From NCBI GenBank assembly GCA_965227035.1, contig OZ245724.1, forward strand, positions 3,782,001-3,846,000: a DNA stretch of 64,000 nt, given 5' to 3'. This document shows, piece by piece, positions 43,164 through 50,546 of this stretch; position 1 is the stretch's first letter; every line of letters starts with the position of its first letter. Below the pieces are notes generated by a model. The model did not search any database. It had not been told where the DNA came from and saw only the letters and a program-made list of their open reading frames with translations. The DNA comes from CBDDFQ01 sp965227035 (GTDB taxonomy: Bacteria > Pseudomonadota > Gammaproteobacteria > Burkholderiales > Burkholderiaceae_C). A program made the position numbers and the translations under genes.

Positions 43164-43841
43164 TTAGCTTTTAAGTCGCTCGACCGCTTCGGCGGACGAC
43201 ATCACGTCGCCGAATTGCTGGATGAAGGTCTCGAGCGTGGCCAGATGTTCGTCGTCAGACAGTGCTGCGCAGCAGTCGGTCAACATCACCGTCTTGAAAC
43301 CGAGCATCATGGCGTCGCGGCCGGTCGATTCGCAGCAGATATTGGTCTTGGTGCCGGCAATCAGGATGGTGTCGATCCCGAAATTGCGCAGAAGTGGTTC
43401 CAGCGACGAGGCCCCACTGATGAGCGCGCTGTAGCGGTTCTTGAACACGGTCACGTCCTCGGGCGAGGTGTACAGATCGTGCCAGACGGTTTGTTTGCCG
43501 GGCGCCAGGCTTTCGATGGTGCGGCTGCGCACCTTGTCGGTAACCACGTTGTCGAAGAAGAGTTCCCAATCGCTCTTGTCACCCAGGTGCGTGTTCGCAT
43601 GCAGCACCCAGAACACGGGCACCTTCATTTCGCGAAGACGTTTCGTCAGCGCGTTGATTGCCGGAACGATGTCGCGAGACGGAGCGACTTCCGCCGGAGA
43701 ACCGGGCTCGCAGAAGGTGCTTTGCATGTCGACCACCACCAGCGCGGTGCGCCTGGGATCGAGCGAGTCGAACCAGTGCAGTTTGCCGCGACGCGCCATG
43801 ACGCGATCGACGATGTGCTGGCGAATCTGAACCTGATGCAT
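43164..43841 (-). CDS. Isochorismatase-family cysteine hydrolase
   Basis: The 225-residue protein has the family catalytic triad: Asp38 (VVVDMQ), Lys134 (VFKNRYSA) and Cys169 (TNICCESTGRDAMM). Relatives split amides or carbamoyl groups, including biuret hydrolase, RutB and N-carbamoylsarcosine amidase. The substrate here is not known, but a ring-opening amidohydrolase gene lies 3.5 kb away, which would suit a biuret- or ureido-type substrate. The ATG at 43841 follows GAAGGA; a longer in-frame start at 43943 lacks support. Confidence 0.9.
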   Translation of the reverse strand: MHQVQIRQHIVDRVMARRGKLHWFDSLDPRRTALVVVDMQSTFCEPGSPAEVAPSRDIVPAINALTKRLREMKVPVFWVLHANTHLGDKSDWELFFDNVVTDKVRSRTIESLAPGKQTVWHDLYTSPEDVTVFKNRYSALISGASSLEPLLRNFGIDTILIAGTKTNICCESTGRDAMMLGFKTVMLTDCCAALSDDEHLATLETFIQQFGDVMSSAEAVERLKS

Positions 43842-43932
43842 GAAACCGTATCCTTCAAGAAAATCGAGCGCAACCCGAGTTCGTGCGCCGCTTTCGAATA
43901 TTACGGTGTCCGCGTGTGCGAAAATCCGTCCG

Positions 43933-43957
43933 GTCGATGACACCCGAGGTCATCGAC
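43933..43957. repeat. Perfect 9-bp inverted repeat next to tRNA-Arg
   Basis: GTCGATGAC (43933-43941) and GTCATCGAC (43949-43957) flank a 7-base ACCCGAG. It lies about 90 bases upstream of the isochorismatase-family start and 13 bases before the tRNA. It could be an operator or a processing hairpin. Confidence 0.5.
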
Positions 43958-43969
43958 GTTCAATCAAGT

Positions 43970-44045
43970 GCGGCTGTAGCTCAGTGGATAGAGTATTGGC
44001 CTCCGAAGCCAAGGGTCGTGGGTTCGATCCCCGCCAGCCGCACCA
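43970..44045 (+). tRNA. tRNA-Arg (anticodon CCG)
   Basis: A complete cloverleaf: acceptor GCGGCTG (43970-43976) with CAGCCGC (44035-44041), D-stem GCTC/GAGT, anticodon stem TTGGC/GCCAA with loop CTCCGAA (anticodon CCG), five-base variable loop, T-stem GTGGG/CCCGC with loop TTCGATC, discriminator A and encoded CCA (44043-44045). It reads CGG codons. It stands alone between the isochorismatase-family gene and the binding-protein cluster. Confidence 0.98.
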
Positions 44046-44121
44046 TGTCTCGGAAAGTGCATGAACCAGCACGCCGCGAGCACGAGACACAGGCACCCCG
44101 AAGCCGAGGCGCTCGGCAGTC

Positions 44122-45105
44122 TCACTCCGCAGTCAAATTGAGCTTCTTGACCAACGGCGCAAACGCCTGAATTTCCACTCCCAGACGCTTCGCCAGCTCT
44201 TCTGGGGTGCCGCTGACCGGCTCGACACCAAGCGCTTCGATCCGTTCGCGCACACTGGGCATTTGCATGATCTCGCGCACTTGCTCGTTGAGCTTTTGGA
44301 CCACGGCAGGCGGTGTGCCAGCCGGCGCAAAAATTCCGTGCCATGCCACTGCCGCTTCGGCACCTTTAATGCCAAGGTGCGGCAAAACATCAACATCCGG
44401 CAATGCCTTGAGGCGACGCGGGCCGACTACCGCCAAAGCGACGAGCTTGCCGGCCTTTACCTGCGGCACACCAGTTCCTGAGTCGAACATGTAATCGAGT
44501 TGACCGCCGACCAGGTCGTTGATTGCAGGTGCCATGCCCTTGTAGGGAATATTGTGAGCTTCGATGCCGGCTGCCTGGTTGAAGATCTCCGTGACGAGCT
44601 GGCCGGCCGCTCCGAACGATCCGTAATTCAGCTGGCCAGGTTTGCTCTTGGCCAACTGGATGAATTCGGCCAGCGTGCTCACGTGCAGACTGGGTTGCAC
44701 AAGCAGTGCGAAATTGACGTTAGCCGTCTGCACGATAGGCACGAAATCCTTTTGCGGATCGAACCCTAGGTTCTTGAAGCGCAGCACGTTGATGTTCATG
44801 GTGCTGCTGCTGGTCACGAACAAGGTGTAGCCATCGGGCTTGGCGCGCTTGACGTACATGGCAGCGATGTTGCCCTCGGCACCAGCCTTGTTGTCGACAA
44901 CGAACGGTTGCCCGAGTCGCGTGCTGAGTTCCGCCGCGAGGATTCGGGCGATGGCATCTACCGAGCCGCCAGCAGATACGTTCACGATCATCTCGACGGG
45001 CTTACTCGGGTATGTCTGCGCTTGAGCTTGAACCTGAGAGGTTCCCAGCAAAAGGGCGTAGGCAGCAAAAGCGTTGAAGAGGGAAGATTTGAAAGTGCCG
45101 TTCAC
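44122..45105 (-). CDS. Bug-family (TctC-like) substrate-binding protein
   Basis: The 327-residue exported protein has a signal peptide ending about AQAQA (residue 30), then the Bug fold (YPSKPVEMIVNVSAGGSVDAIARILAAELSTRLGQPFVVDNKAGA). Bug proteins bind carboxylates and related acids for tripartite tricarboxylate transporters or for sensing. No tctA/tctB membrane genes are nearby. It is divergent from the Pht5-like gene, 119 bases between starts, and convergent with the tRNA side. Confidence 0.94.
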   Translation of the reverse strand: MNGTFKSSLFNAFAAYALLLGTSQVQAQAQTYPSKPVEMIVNVSAGGSVDAIARILAAELSTRLGQPFVVDNKAGAEGNIAAMYVKRAKPDGYTLFVTSSSTMNINVLRFKNLGFDPQKDFVPIVQTANVNFALLVQPSLHVSTLAEFIQLAKSKPGQLNYGSFGAAGQLVTEIFNQAAGIEAHNIPYKGMAPAINDLVGGQLDYMFDSGTGVPQVKAGKLVALAVVGPRRLKALPDVDVLPHLGIKGAEAAVAWHGIFAPAGTPPAVVQKLNEQVREIMQMPSVRERIEALGVEPVSGTPEELAKRLGVEIQAFAPLVKKLNLTAE

Positions 45106-45224
45106 GTGTTCAGACTCGATAAATGTTTGTATGGCTTAGGCAGCATAAGTCGTGCCAGCGACCTCCTCGTTACATCACCGAATGGCGTTCGCTTCTATGG
45201 CACGCGACTTGCATTTGCAATGTG

Positions 45225-46220
45225 ATGCAAAACACATTGGAGCTGAGCCTGGGCTGTTGCAACTACGACAGGACCCGGGCAATTTTTGACGGTCGCGTTC
45301 AGGCCGAAGGTTGCAGCCTGATTCCGCTGGCACTGGAACCGGAAGAAATCTTCCATCGCGCGTTTCGTGGTCAGGAGTTCGACATCTGCGAGATGTCGCT
45401 CAGCAGCCACACGCTCAACATCGCCAAAGGCACCGCCGACTATGTCGCGGTGCCGGCCTTTTTGTCGCGTGCCTTTAGACATTCAGGCATCTACGTTCGA
45501 ACGGATCGCGGAATTGAAACGCCGGCCGATCTGAAGGGCAAAAAGGTTGGAATTCCCGAATATCAGATCACGGCAAACGTGTGGATTCGGGGAATGCTGC
45601 TAGATGAATATGGCGTGCGCCCTCATGACATCAAATGGCGGCGCGGCGGGCTGGAGCAACCAGGTCGCCGTGAACGTTCGCCGATCAATTTGCCGGCGGG
45701 CATCGAAGTGGAGCAAATCTCCGACGACTTCACGTTGTCGCAGCAGCTGGACAGTGGTGATCTCGATGCGGTGTTCGGAGCAAAAGCGCCTTCGTGCTTT
45801 CTGAACGGTAGCGGCAAAGTGAGGCGGCTTTTTGCCGATTACCGAAGCGCCGAACAATCGTATTTTGCAAAGACACGCATTTTTCCGACGATGCATGTTG
45901 TGGGTATTCGCAAGACGCTGGTGGACAAACATCCGTGGCTTCCGGTGAGCATTTTCAAGGCTTTCATAGAAGCCAAACGACTCGCTACCGAAGACCTGAA
46001 ACAGGTCGGCCATCTTGCCGTGACCTTGCCCTGGAGCGTGGCCGAACTCGAAGCGACAAAAGCGTTGATGGGCGAAGACTACTGGAGCTACGGGCTCGCT
46101 GCCAATCGGCATGTCATAGACACCTTCACGCGCTATCACCACGAACAAGGGATTTCACCGCGCCTTGTCGATGCCGAAGAGCTGTTCTACGGGCCGTCGC
46201 TCGATCTCGCAAAAAACTGA
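45225..46220 (+). CDS. Pht5/NMT1-fold protein (4,5-dihydroxyphthalate decarboxylase-like)
   Basis: The 331-residue protein begins MQNTLELSLGCCNYDRTRAIFDG and contains CEMSLSSHTL and LKGKKVGIPEYQITANVWIRGML. This pattern is found in 4,5-dihydroxyphthalate decarboxylase and in NMT1/THI5-type binding proteins. It has no signal peptide, so an enzymatic role in the cytoplasm is more likely than a binding protein. The start could also be the GTG one codon earlier. It leads a plus-strand run with a Bug protein, a ring-opening hydrolase and an OCD-like gene. Confidence 0.8.
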   Translation: MQNTLELSLGCCNYDRTRAIFDGRVQAEGCSLIPLALEPEEIFHRAFRGQEFDICEMSLSSHTLNIAKGTADYVAVPAFLSRAFRHSGIYVRTDRGIETPADLKGKKVGIPEYQITANVWIRGMLLDEYGVRPHDIKWRRGGLEQPGRRERSPINLPAGIEVEQISDDFTLSQQLDSGDLDAVFGAKAPSCFLNGSGKVRRLFADYRSAEQSYFAKTRIFPTMHVVGIRKTLVDKHPWLPVSIFKAFIEAKRLATEDLKQVGHLAVTLPWSVAELEATKALMGEDYWSYGLAANRHVIDTFTRYHHEQGISPRLVDAEELFYGPSLDLAKN

Positions 46221-46234
46221 TTCCTGGCCATTCA

Positions 46235-46268
46235 TCTTTCTCTCTGTTTTCTTCTCTTTCCTTTTTCT
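46235..46268 (+). other. Pyrimidine-rich tract before the Bug gene
   Basis: 34 bases contain a single purine (G at 46246). It lies between the Pht5-like gene and the second Bug gene, 30 bases upstream of that start. It may be a rho-loading (rut-like) or low-structure leader region; no evidence beyond composition. Confidence 0.4.
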
Positions 46269-46298
46269 AAATTTTTAAACCTTCACCGGAGTTCCGAC

Positions 46299-47297
46299 AT
46301 GCAGATCAAAAAATTCGTCGAAGCGTTCGTTCCGTTCGCGGCACTGGCGTGTGTTCTGGCAGCCACTCCCGTCCAGGCGCAGGACTTCCCGACTCGTCCT
46401 GTGAAAATCATCGCCACGTTCACGGCAGGCGGCGCGGCCGATGCGACTGCGCGACTTTTTGCAGAGAAGTTGGCGCTGATCTGGAAGCAGCCCGTGGTTG
46501 TCGAAAACCGCATTGGCGGCGGTGGATCGATCGGTGCGGACGCCGTGTTCCGCGCGCCGGCTGACGGGTACACACTGCTGCTCGCGACGAATACGCACGT
46601 GATCAACCACGTGCTGCTTCACAACCTGAACTACGACTACACCAAGGACTTCGCTCCGCTGGGACTGGTGACTTCCACAGCGACCATGCTCGCGGTCAAT
46701 CCTTCGGTCAAGGCATCGACTCTGAAAGAATTTACCGAGATGCTGAAAGCATCGCCAGGCAAATATCAGTACTCGGCTTGCAACATGGCGAGTCCGCAGC
46801 AGTTCGCGATGGAAATGTACAAACACGCATTGAATCTGGACGCGCAAAACATTCCCTACAAGGGATGCGCGCCTGCCGTAGTCGACGCGTTGGGCGGTCA
46901 GATCAACATTGTCATGGCGAGCGTCACGTCGCTGAGTCCATTCGTCAAGGCAGGGACCCTGAAAGCCATCGCCGTGATGTCTTCGCAACGAAGCCCGACC
47001 CTACCCGACGTGCCGACCGCCAAGGAAGCCGGCATTCCGGAACTGCGCAATTTTTCTCTCGATAACTACTACGGATTCATGGCGCCCAAGGGCACGCCGG
47101 TTGCCGTACAGCAGAAGCTCGAAGCCGACATCATGGCTGTCGCAAAGACGTTTGCAGAACCCGACATGAAGGCACGCATGGCAGCGGCAGGTCTGGAGCC
47201 CTTCGTCCTGAATTCGACCGACATGATGAAGCTGATCCGCACAGATGTGGACCGACTTGCAATCGCCGCGAAACAGGCAAACATCCAGCCTGAATAA
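46299..47297 (+). CDS. Bug-family (TctC-like) substrate-binding protein
   Basis: The 332-residue periplasmic protein has a signal peptide ending PVQAQ (about residue 27) and the Bug pattern FPTRPVKIIATFTAGGAADATARLFAEKLALIWKQPVVVENR and later PYKGCAPAVVDALGGQINIVMASV. It should bind the substrate of the surrounding catabolic cluster. ACCGGAG precedes the start. No permease genes are present, so it must use a transporter encoded elsewhere. Confidence 0.94.
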   Translation: MQIKKFVEAFVPFAALACVLAATPVQAQDFPTRPVKIIATFTAGGAADATARLFAEKLALIWKQPVVVENRIGGGGSIGADAVFRAPADGYTLLLATNTHVINHVLLHNLNYDYTKDFAPLGLVTSTATMLAVNPSVKASTLKEFTEMLKASPGKYQYSACNMASPQQFAMEMYKHALNLDAQNIPYKGCAPAVVDALGGQINIVMASVTSLSPFVKAGTLKAIAVMSSQRSPTLPDVPTAKEAGIPELRNFSLDNYYGFMAPKGTPVAVQQKLEADIMAVAKTFAEPDMKARMAAAGLEPFVLNSTDMMKLIRTDVDRLAIAAKQANIQPE

Positions 47298-47324
47298 AGT
47301 CACGATGCAAGGCAGAATCCCAGC

Positions 47325-48389
47325 ATGACTGCTCATGTAATTTCCTACGACACGGCGCATCCCGGGGACACCAGCGATCTCATTGCGACCCTCGCGCGAT
47401 TCGATCCGTTGAAGATTCGTCGCCTTGCATTGCTCGTGAAAACGGATGGCAATTCCGACGTCAACGACTTCTCTCGCAGCTACGGATTGCAGAGCGCGAC
47501 CATCGCCATCGAGCAGTTCGGCGGCCATGCTCTGCTGGATAAATCGACGTTTCTTTTTTCGTCGGGATGCGAGGGTGCGATGACTCCCTTCGGTCAACTC
47601 TTCGTCGATGTGGAAGACGACGCCGAGCCAACAATCGAACGCGCGCTTGTATTCGGTTGCGCTCGCAGCCGGCCGCTGACAGGCGACGAAATCGGAACAC
47701 TCGCGCAGGCCGACATCGTCACTGAAACGGTACTTGCTGCCATGGCAGATGCGGGTGTCTCGCAGCGCGATGTGTCGGTCGTCATCGTGAAGACGCCGGT
47801 CATGAGCCGCGTGCCCGCAACCGCACGCCAGGCGGTGAACAAACGCATTACTTCTGCTTATTCGAAAGCAGTCGGTGCTCTCGGTGCCGGTGTCGCGCTC
47901 GGAGAAGTCGACCGCGACAAAATCAAGCCTTCAGCGTTCGATACCGACCATTCGCTTCACGCCAACCGGGCGATGGTGTTTTCGGGCAACGAGGTCGATT
48001 TCATCGAAGTGCTGCTGCTCGCGAACAAGGAGGGCGCGTCGGGAAATCTTTTCGTGCACACAGGCGCTATGCGCGACCTTCTCGACGCAGCGGGCCTGCG
48101 GCAGATGTACCGCGATGCCGGTTGCGAGATAGGTGAAGGCGGAGAAGTGGTCAGTCCGGATCGAGTCTTGGCGACCATGGTCAAAGCAGGCGTCATGCCC
48201 GACGGTCGCGTGCGCGGTCGCCGCACCACCATCAAGAGCAGTCATATCGACATGGACAAACATGTGCGTGCGGCAGTGAGCGGAGTTGTCGGATCGATTC
48301 TTGGAGATACGAGATCTTTCATCTCTGCAAACACGGTGCATCAGGCCCCGTTAGGCGGGTGCCTTTGCACCTGCATCGTCAGTCGATAG
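47325..48389 (+). CDS. Ring-opening amidohydrolase (cyanurate/barbiturate type)
   Basis: The 354-residue protein fits the three-repeat cyanuric acid hydrolase/barbiturase family. Lys-Ser pairs are visible in each repeat: K39 in VKTDGNSDVNDFSR with S79/S80 in FLFSSGCEG; K156 in VIVKTPVM with S220 in MVFSGNEVD; K287 in MVKAGV with S334 in FISANTVHQAPLGG. Family members open cyanuric acid or barbituric acid by hydrolysis. The serine motifs differ from the SGG pattern I recall for AtzD, so the substrate may differ. Eleven bases precede the OCD-like start. Confidence 0.88.
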   Translation: MTAHVISYDTAHPGDTSDLIATLARFDPLKIRRLALLVKTDGNSDVNDFSRSYGLQSATIAIEQFGGHALLDKSTFLFSSGCEGAMTPFGQLFVDVEDDAEPTIERALVFGCARSRPLTGDEIGTLAQADIVTETVLAAMADAGVSQRDVSVVIVKTPVMSRVPATARQAVNKRITSAYSKAVGALGAGVALGEVDRDKIKPSAFDTDHSLHANRAMVFSGNEVDFIEVLLLANKEGASGNLFVHTGAMRDLLDAAGLRQMYRDAGCEIGEGGEVVSPDRVLATMVKAGVMPDGRVRGRRTTIKSSHIDMDKHVRAAVSGVVGSILGDTRSFISANTVHQAPLGGCLCTCIVSR

Positions 48390-48399
48390 AACTGAGCCC

Positions 48400-49383
48400 A
48401 TGCCCAGCCTTCGCATACTTTCCGACGATGACGTCAAGAGCACTATCGACACAGAGGTGGCGCTGCGCATCGCGCGCGAAACCTTGCGAAGCCAATCTGC
48501 CGGTGGTGTGGCTTTGTCTTCGCCAGCAGCAATGTCGCTCGATGCGTCGTCGGCGGGCGGATCGATATTCAAATTCAAAGGTGCTGCGCTTGGACATCTG
48601 CAGGCCTCAGGCATCAGGCTCATAGGACGCAACGCCGACGGCAGCCGACCGTCGAATTACTGCGCCATTTTCGATAAAGGTGGTGCCGCTCTGTCGGGCC
48701 TCGTTCCAGAAAACTGGCTCAGCCGAATTCGCACAGCCGCCTTCGGAGTTGCGGTCGCAGAAAAATTGGTGCGTCCCGGTCCACTGGTTGTCTCGATGTT
48801 TGGCGCGGGCGCCATTGCCCGCGAAATCGTGCCGATGCTGGTATTGGCATTGCCAGTGAAAGAGCTTCGCATCAACTCGCGAAGGGCCGAAAGCATGAAC
48901 GAATTTTCTTCGGAAATGGCCACTCGCACCGGCGCGTGCGTCATCGCCGAGCCATCCAGAAAGCGGATGACGGAGGGCGCAGATCTGATCATCACGCTGA
49001 CCGAATCCAGATCGCCACTGGTGCTGGCCGGCGAGCTTGGCGCAGGTGCCGTCCTGTGTTCCATGGGCGGTCATCACGAGGTCGAATATGACGTTTTGCG
49101 CAACGCCGATCGCTTCGTGGTGGACGACCCCGACTACGCGTCCGAAGCCGGCGATGGCGGCGCGTGGATCAAGCAGGGGCATCTGAACATCAACTCGTTC
49201 CGAGCACGTATCGATGCACTTGCCTGTGACGTCGTTGCAGACAAAGTATCTGGCCGCCTTACGCCCGATGACCGCATCGTTGCCTTGCTTCAGGGCATGG
49301 CGATTGGCGACATTGGATTCGCGGCGCATGCATTGCAGGCGGCGGAAAAATTGGGACGAGGGACTGTTGTCGAGTTACCGTGA
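48400..49383 (+). CDS. Ornithine cyclodeaminase / mu-crystallin family protein
   Basis: The 327-residue protein has the NAD(P)-binding fold (VVSMFGAGAIAREIVPML, residues 129-146) and the family pattern LSDDDVKSTIDTEVALRIARETLRS near the start and GMAIGDIGFAAHALQAAEK near the end. Members reduce imines or deaminate amino acids with NAD(P)H. Here it probably processes an amino or imino product of the neighbouring ring-opening pathway. Specific substrate unknown. It is convergent with the nucleotidyltransferase gene, 12 bases apart. Confidence 0.9.
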   Translation: MPSLRILSDDDVKSTIDTEVALRIARETLRSQSAGGVALSSPAAMSLDASSAGGSIFKFKGAALGHLQASGIRLIGRNADGSRPSNYCAIFDKGGAALSGLVPENWLSRIRTAAFGVAVAEKLVRPGPLVVSMFGAGAIAREIVPMLVLALPVKELRINSRRAESMNEFSSEMATRTGACVIAEPSRKRMTEGADLIITLTESRSPLVLAGELGAGAVLCSMGGHHEVEYDVLRNADRFVVDDPDYASEAGDGGAWIKQGHLNINSFRARIDALACDVVADKVSGRLTPDDRIVALLQGMAIGDIGFAAHALQAAEKLGRGTVVELP

Positions 49384-49395
49384 TTGATGTAGCGC

Positions 49396-49941
49396 TCAGG
49401 CTGCAACCCTGAGCCACGGCCAACGCTCACGGTAAGAGGCCGCTTTGCGATCGAAAAGTTCTTGATGCGGCGTCATCGGATTCAATGCCAGTACGCCGTC
49501 GTAGATCAGTTGCAAGCCATGCGGTGCATAGATCTCACCGGGCCGGATGCCGACGCAGGTCGCTGGAACCAGGAAACGATCGATCCCTTCCTTGGCGCTG
49601 CGCAGTTGATCGTATGGTTTACCGAAATACTTCTCATACCAAAGGTGCACCCGAGCCTGGTTGGTCACTTCTATGCGGATTCCAAGATTGCGAAATGTGT
49701 GTTCCGTTCGAGCTTGAACTTCTTGTTCGGATGTCTCACTGGTGTTGACGGGATCGAAGTAAAAAAGGTCGTAGTCCTTGATTGCAGCTTCAGGGGATTT
49801 GTTCGACTGAATGTTCCACACCGTCTGAAAAAGGCATCCAGCGACCAGCCACCCGTCAGGTAGCGCCAGATGATCCCATCGCTCCAGGATGGCGCGGTTG
49901 TTGACGTTCTTTAAGACGTCAGCAAGAAAGCGTTTTTTCAT
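49396..49941 (-). CDS. Nucleotidyltransferase-family protein (COG3575 type)
   Basis: The 181-residue protein has the polymerase-beta-like pattern WLVAGCLFQTVWN (residues 31-43) and the catalytic-type IKDYDLFYFDP (59-69) with an Asp-x-Asp metal pair. It resembles the DUF925/COG3575 nucleotidyltransferase-like family, whose members have no firm substrate. It starts 3 bases after the stop of the unknown 192-residue gene and closes a five-gene minus-strand set with the PurA-like, VWA and kinase-like genes. Confidence 0.85.
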   Translation of the reverse strand: MKKRFLADVLKNVNNRAILERWDHLALPDGWLVAGCLFQTVWNIQSNKSPEAAIKDYDLFYFDPVNTSETSEQEVQARTEHTFRNLGIRIEVTNQARVHLWYEKYFGKPYDQLRSAKEGIDRFLVPATCVGIRPGEIYAPHGLQLIYDGVLALNPMTPHQELFDRKAASYRERWPWLRVAA

Positions 49942-49944
49942 GAC

Positions 49945-50523
49945 CTACCAAATCTTCCACCACGGCTTGTGCTCGACCACAGGCAGCACGCTTTCCCTAG
50001 ACTTGCCGAGCAATGGCTCTCGAAAAATCTCTTCACTACCTTTTGCCCAATCCTCAGTACTCCTATGCGTGCCCAGTCCCAGCGCGTCGAACTCGTCTTC
50101 GCTAGGCTGCGCGACCACTCCCATGTACCGCAACGCTCTGCTAATGGAGGAGTCTGGCCACGCCGACATCGAGTCCTCATCTTCGTGGAAGGTGGCAACT
50201 ATTTCTCCGCGATCCCAAACCACAGCGTCCTGCCCTCCAGTACCGCCAAATATGTATGTGGCGATGAACGCGACCGGCCCTTGCATCGAGAGTCGTGCCG
50301 CGTAGGCACATACGCCGGGAGGAATCTCTTCGGCAGGCATTGGTAAGGGATCATGCAGAGGCAGGTCGGTTGCGCTAAGACTCGCTGAGAAATCGTCCGT
50401 GAGCGGGACAAGGCCGTACACCTGTGGAAGCAGCCGAACAACCGACCCGGGGTGGCTCGTGACGGTTTCCGTCAGGACATTTCTACGCGCGACAAGAGCT
50501 TGAATCCAATGCATGGGCCGCAT
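49945..50523 (-). CDS. Unknown protein in the PurA-like/VWA/kinase operon
   Basis: A 192-residue soluble protein I do not recognise. Visible features are a hydrophobic glycine-rich stretch (VAFIATYIFGGTGGQDAVVWDRGEIVATF, residues 86-114), an acidic run (FHEDEDSMSAWPDSS) and a basic, Trp-rich C-terminus (KPWWKIW). The ATG at 50523 or the one three codons later at 50514 may be used; neither has a clear ribosome binding site. It lies 23 bases after the PurA-like gene and 3 bases before the nucleotidyltransferase. Confidence 0.75.
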   Translation of the reverse strand: MRPMHWIQALVARRNVLTETVTSHPGSVVRLLPQVYGLVPLTDDFSASLSATDLPLHDPLPMPAEEIPPGVCAYAARLSMQGPVAFIATYIFGGTGGQDAVVWDRGEIVATFHEDEDSMSAWPDSSISRALRYMGVVAQPSEDEFDALGLGTHRSTEDWAKGSEEIFREPLLGKSRESVLPVVEHKPWWKIW

Positions 50524-50546
50524 CGTATCGGAAGCGATTGGGGCTT

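Noticed and set aside
44046..44089. TGTCTCG...CGAGACA inverted repeat after the tRNA as a terminator
   Set aside because: The 30-base loop is long and no T-run follows the stem.
43970..44122. tRNA-Arg as an integration site for the catabolic island
   Set aside because: No integrase gene, and no direct repeat of the tRNA 3' end was spotted elsewhere in the window. The idea remains untested.
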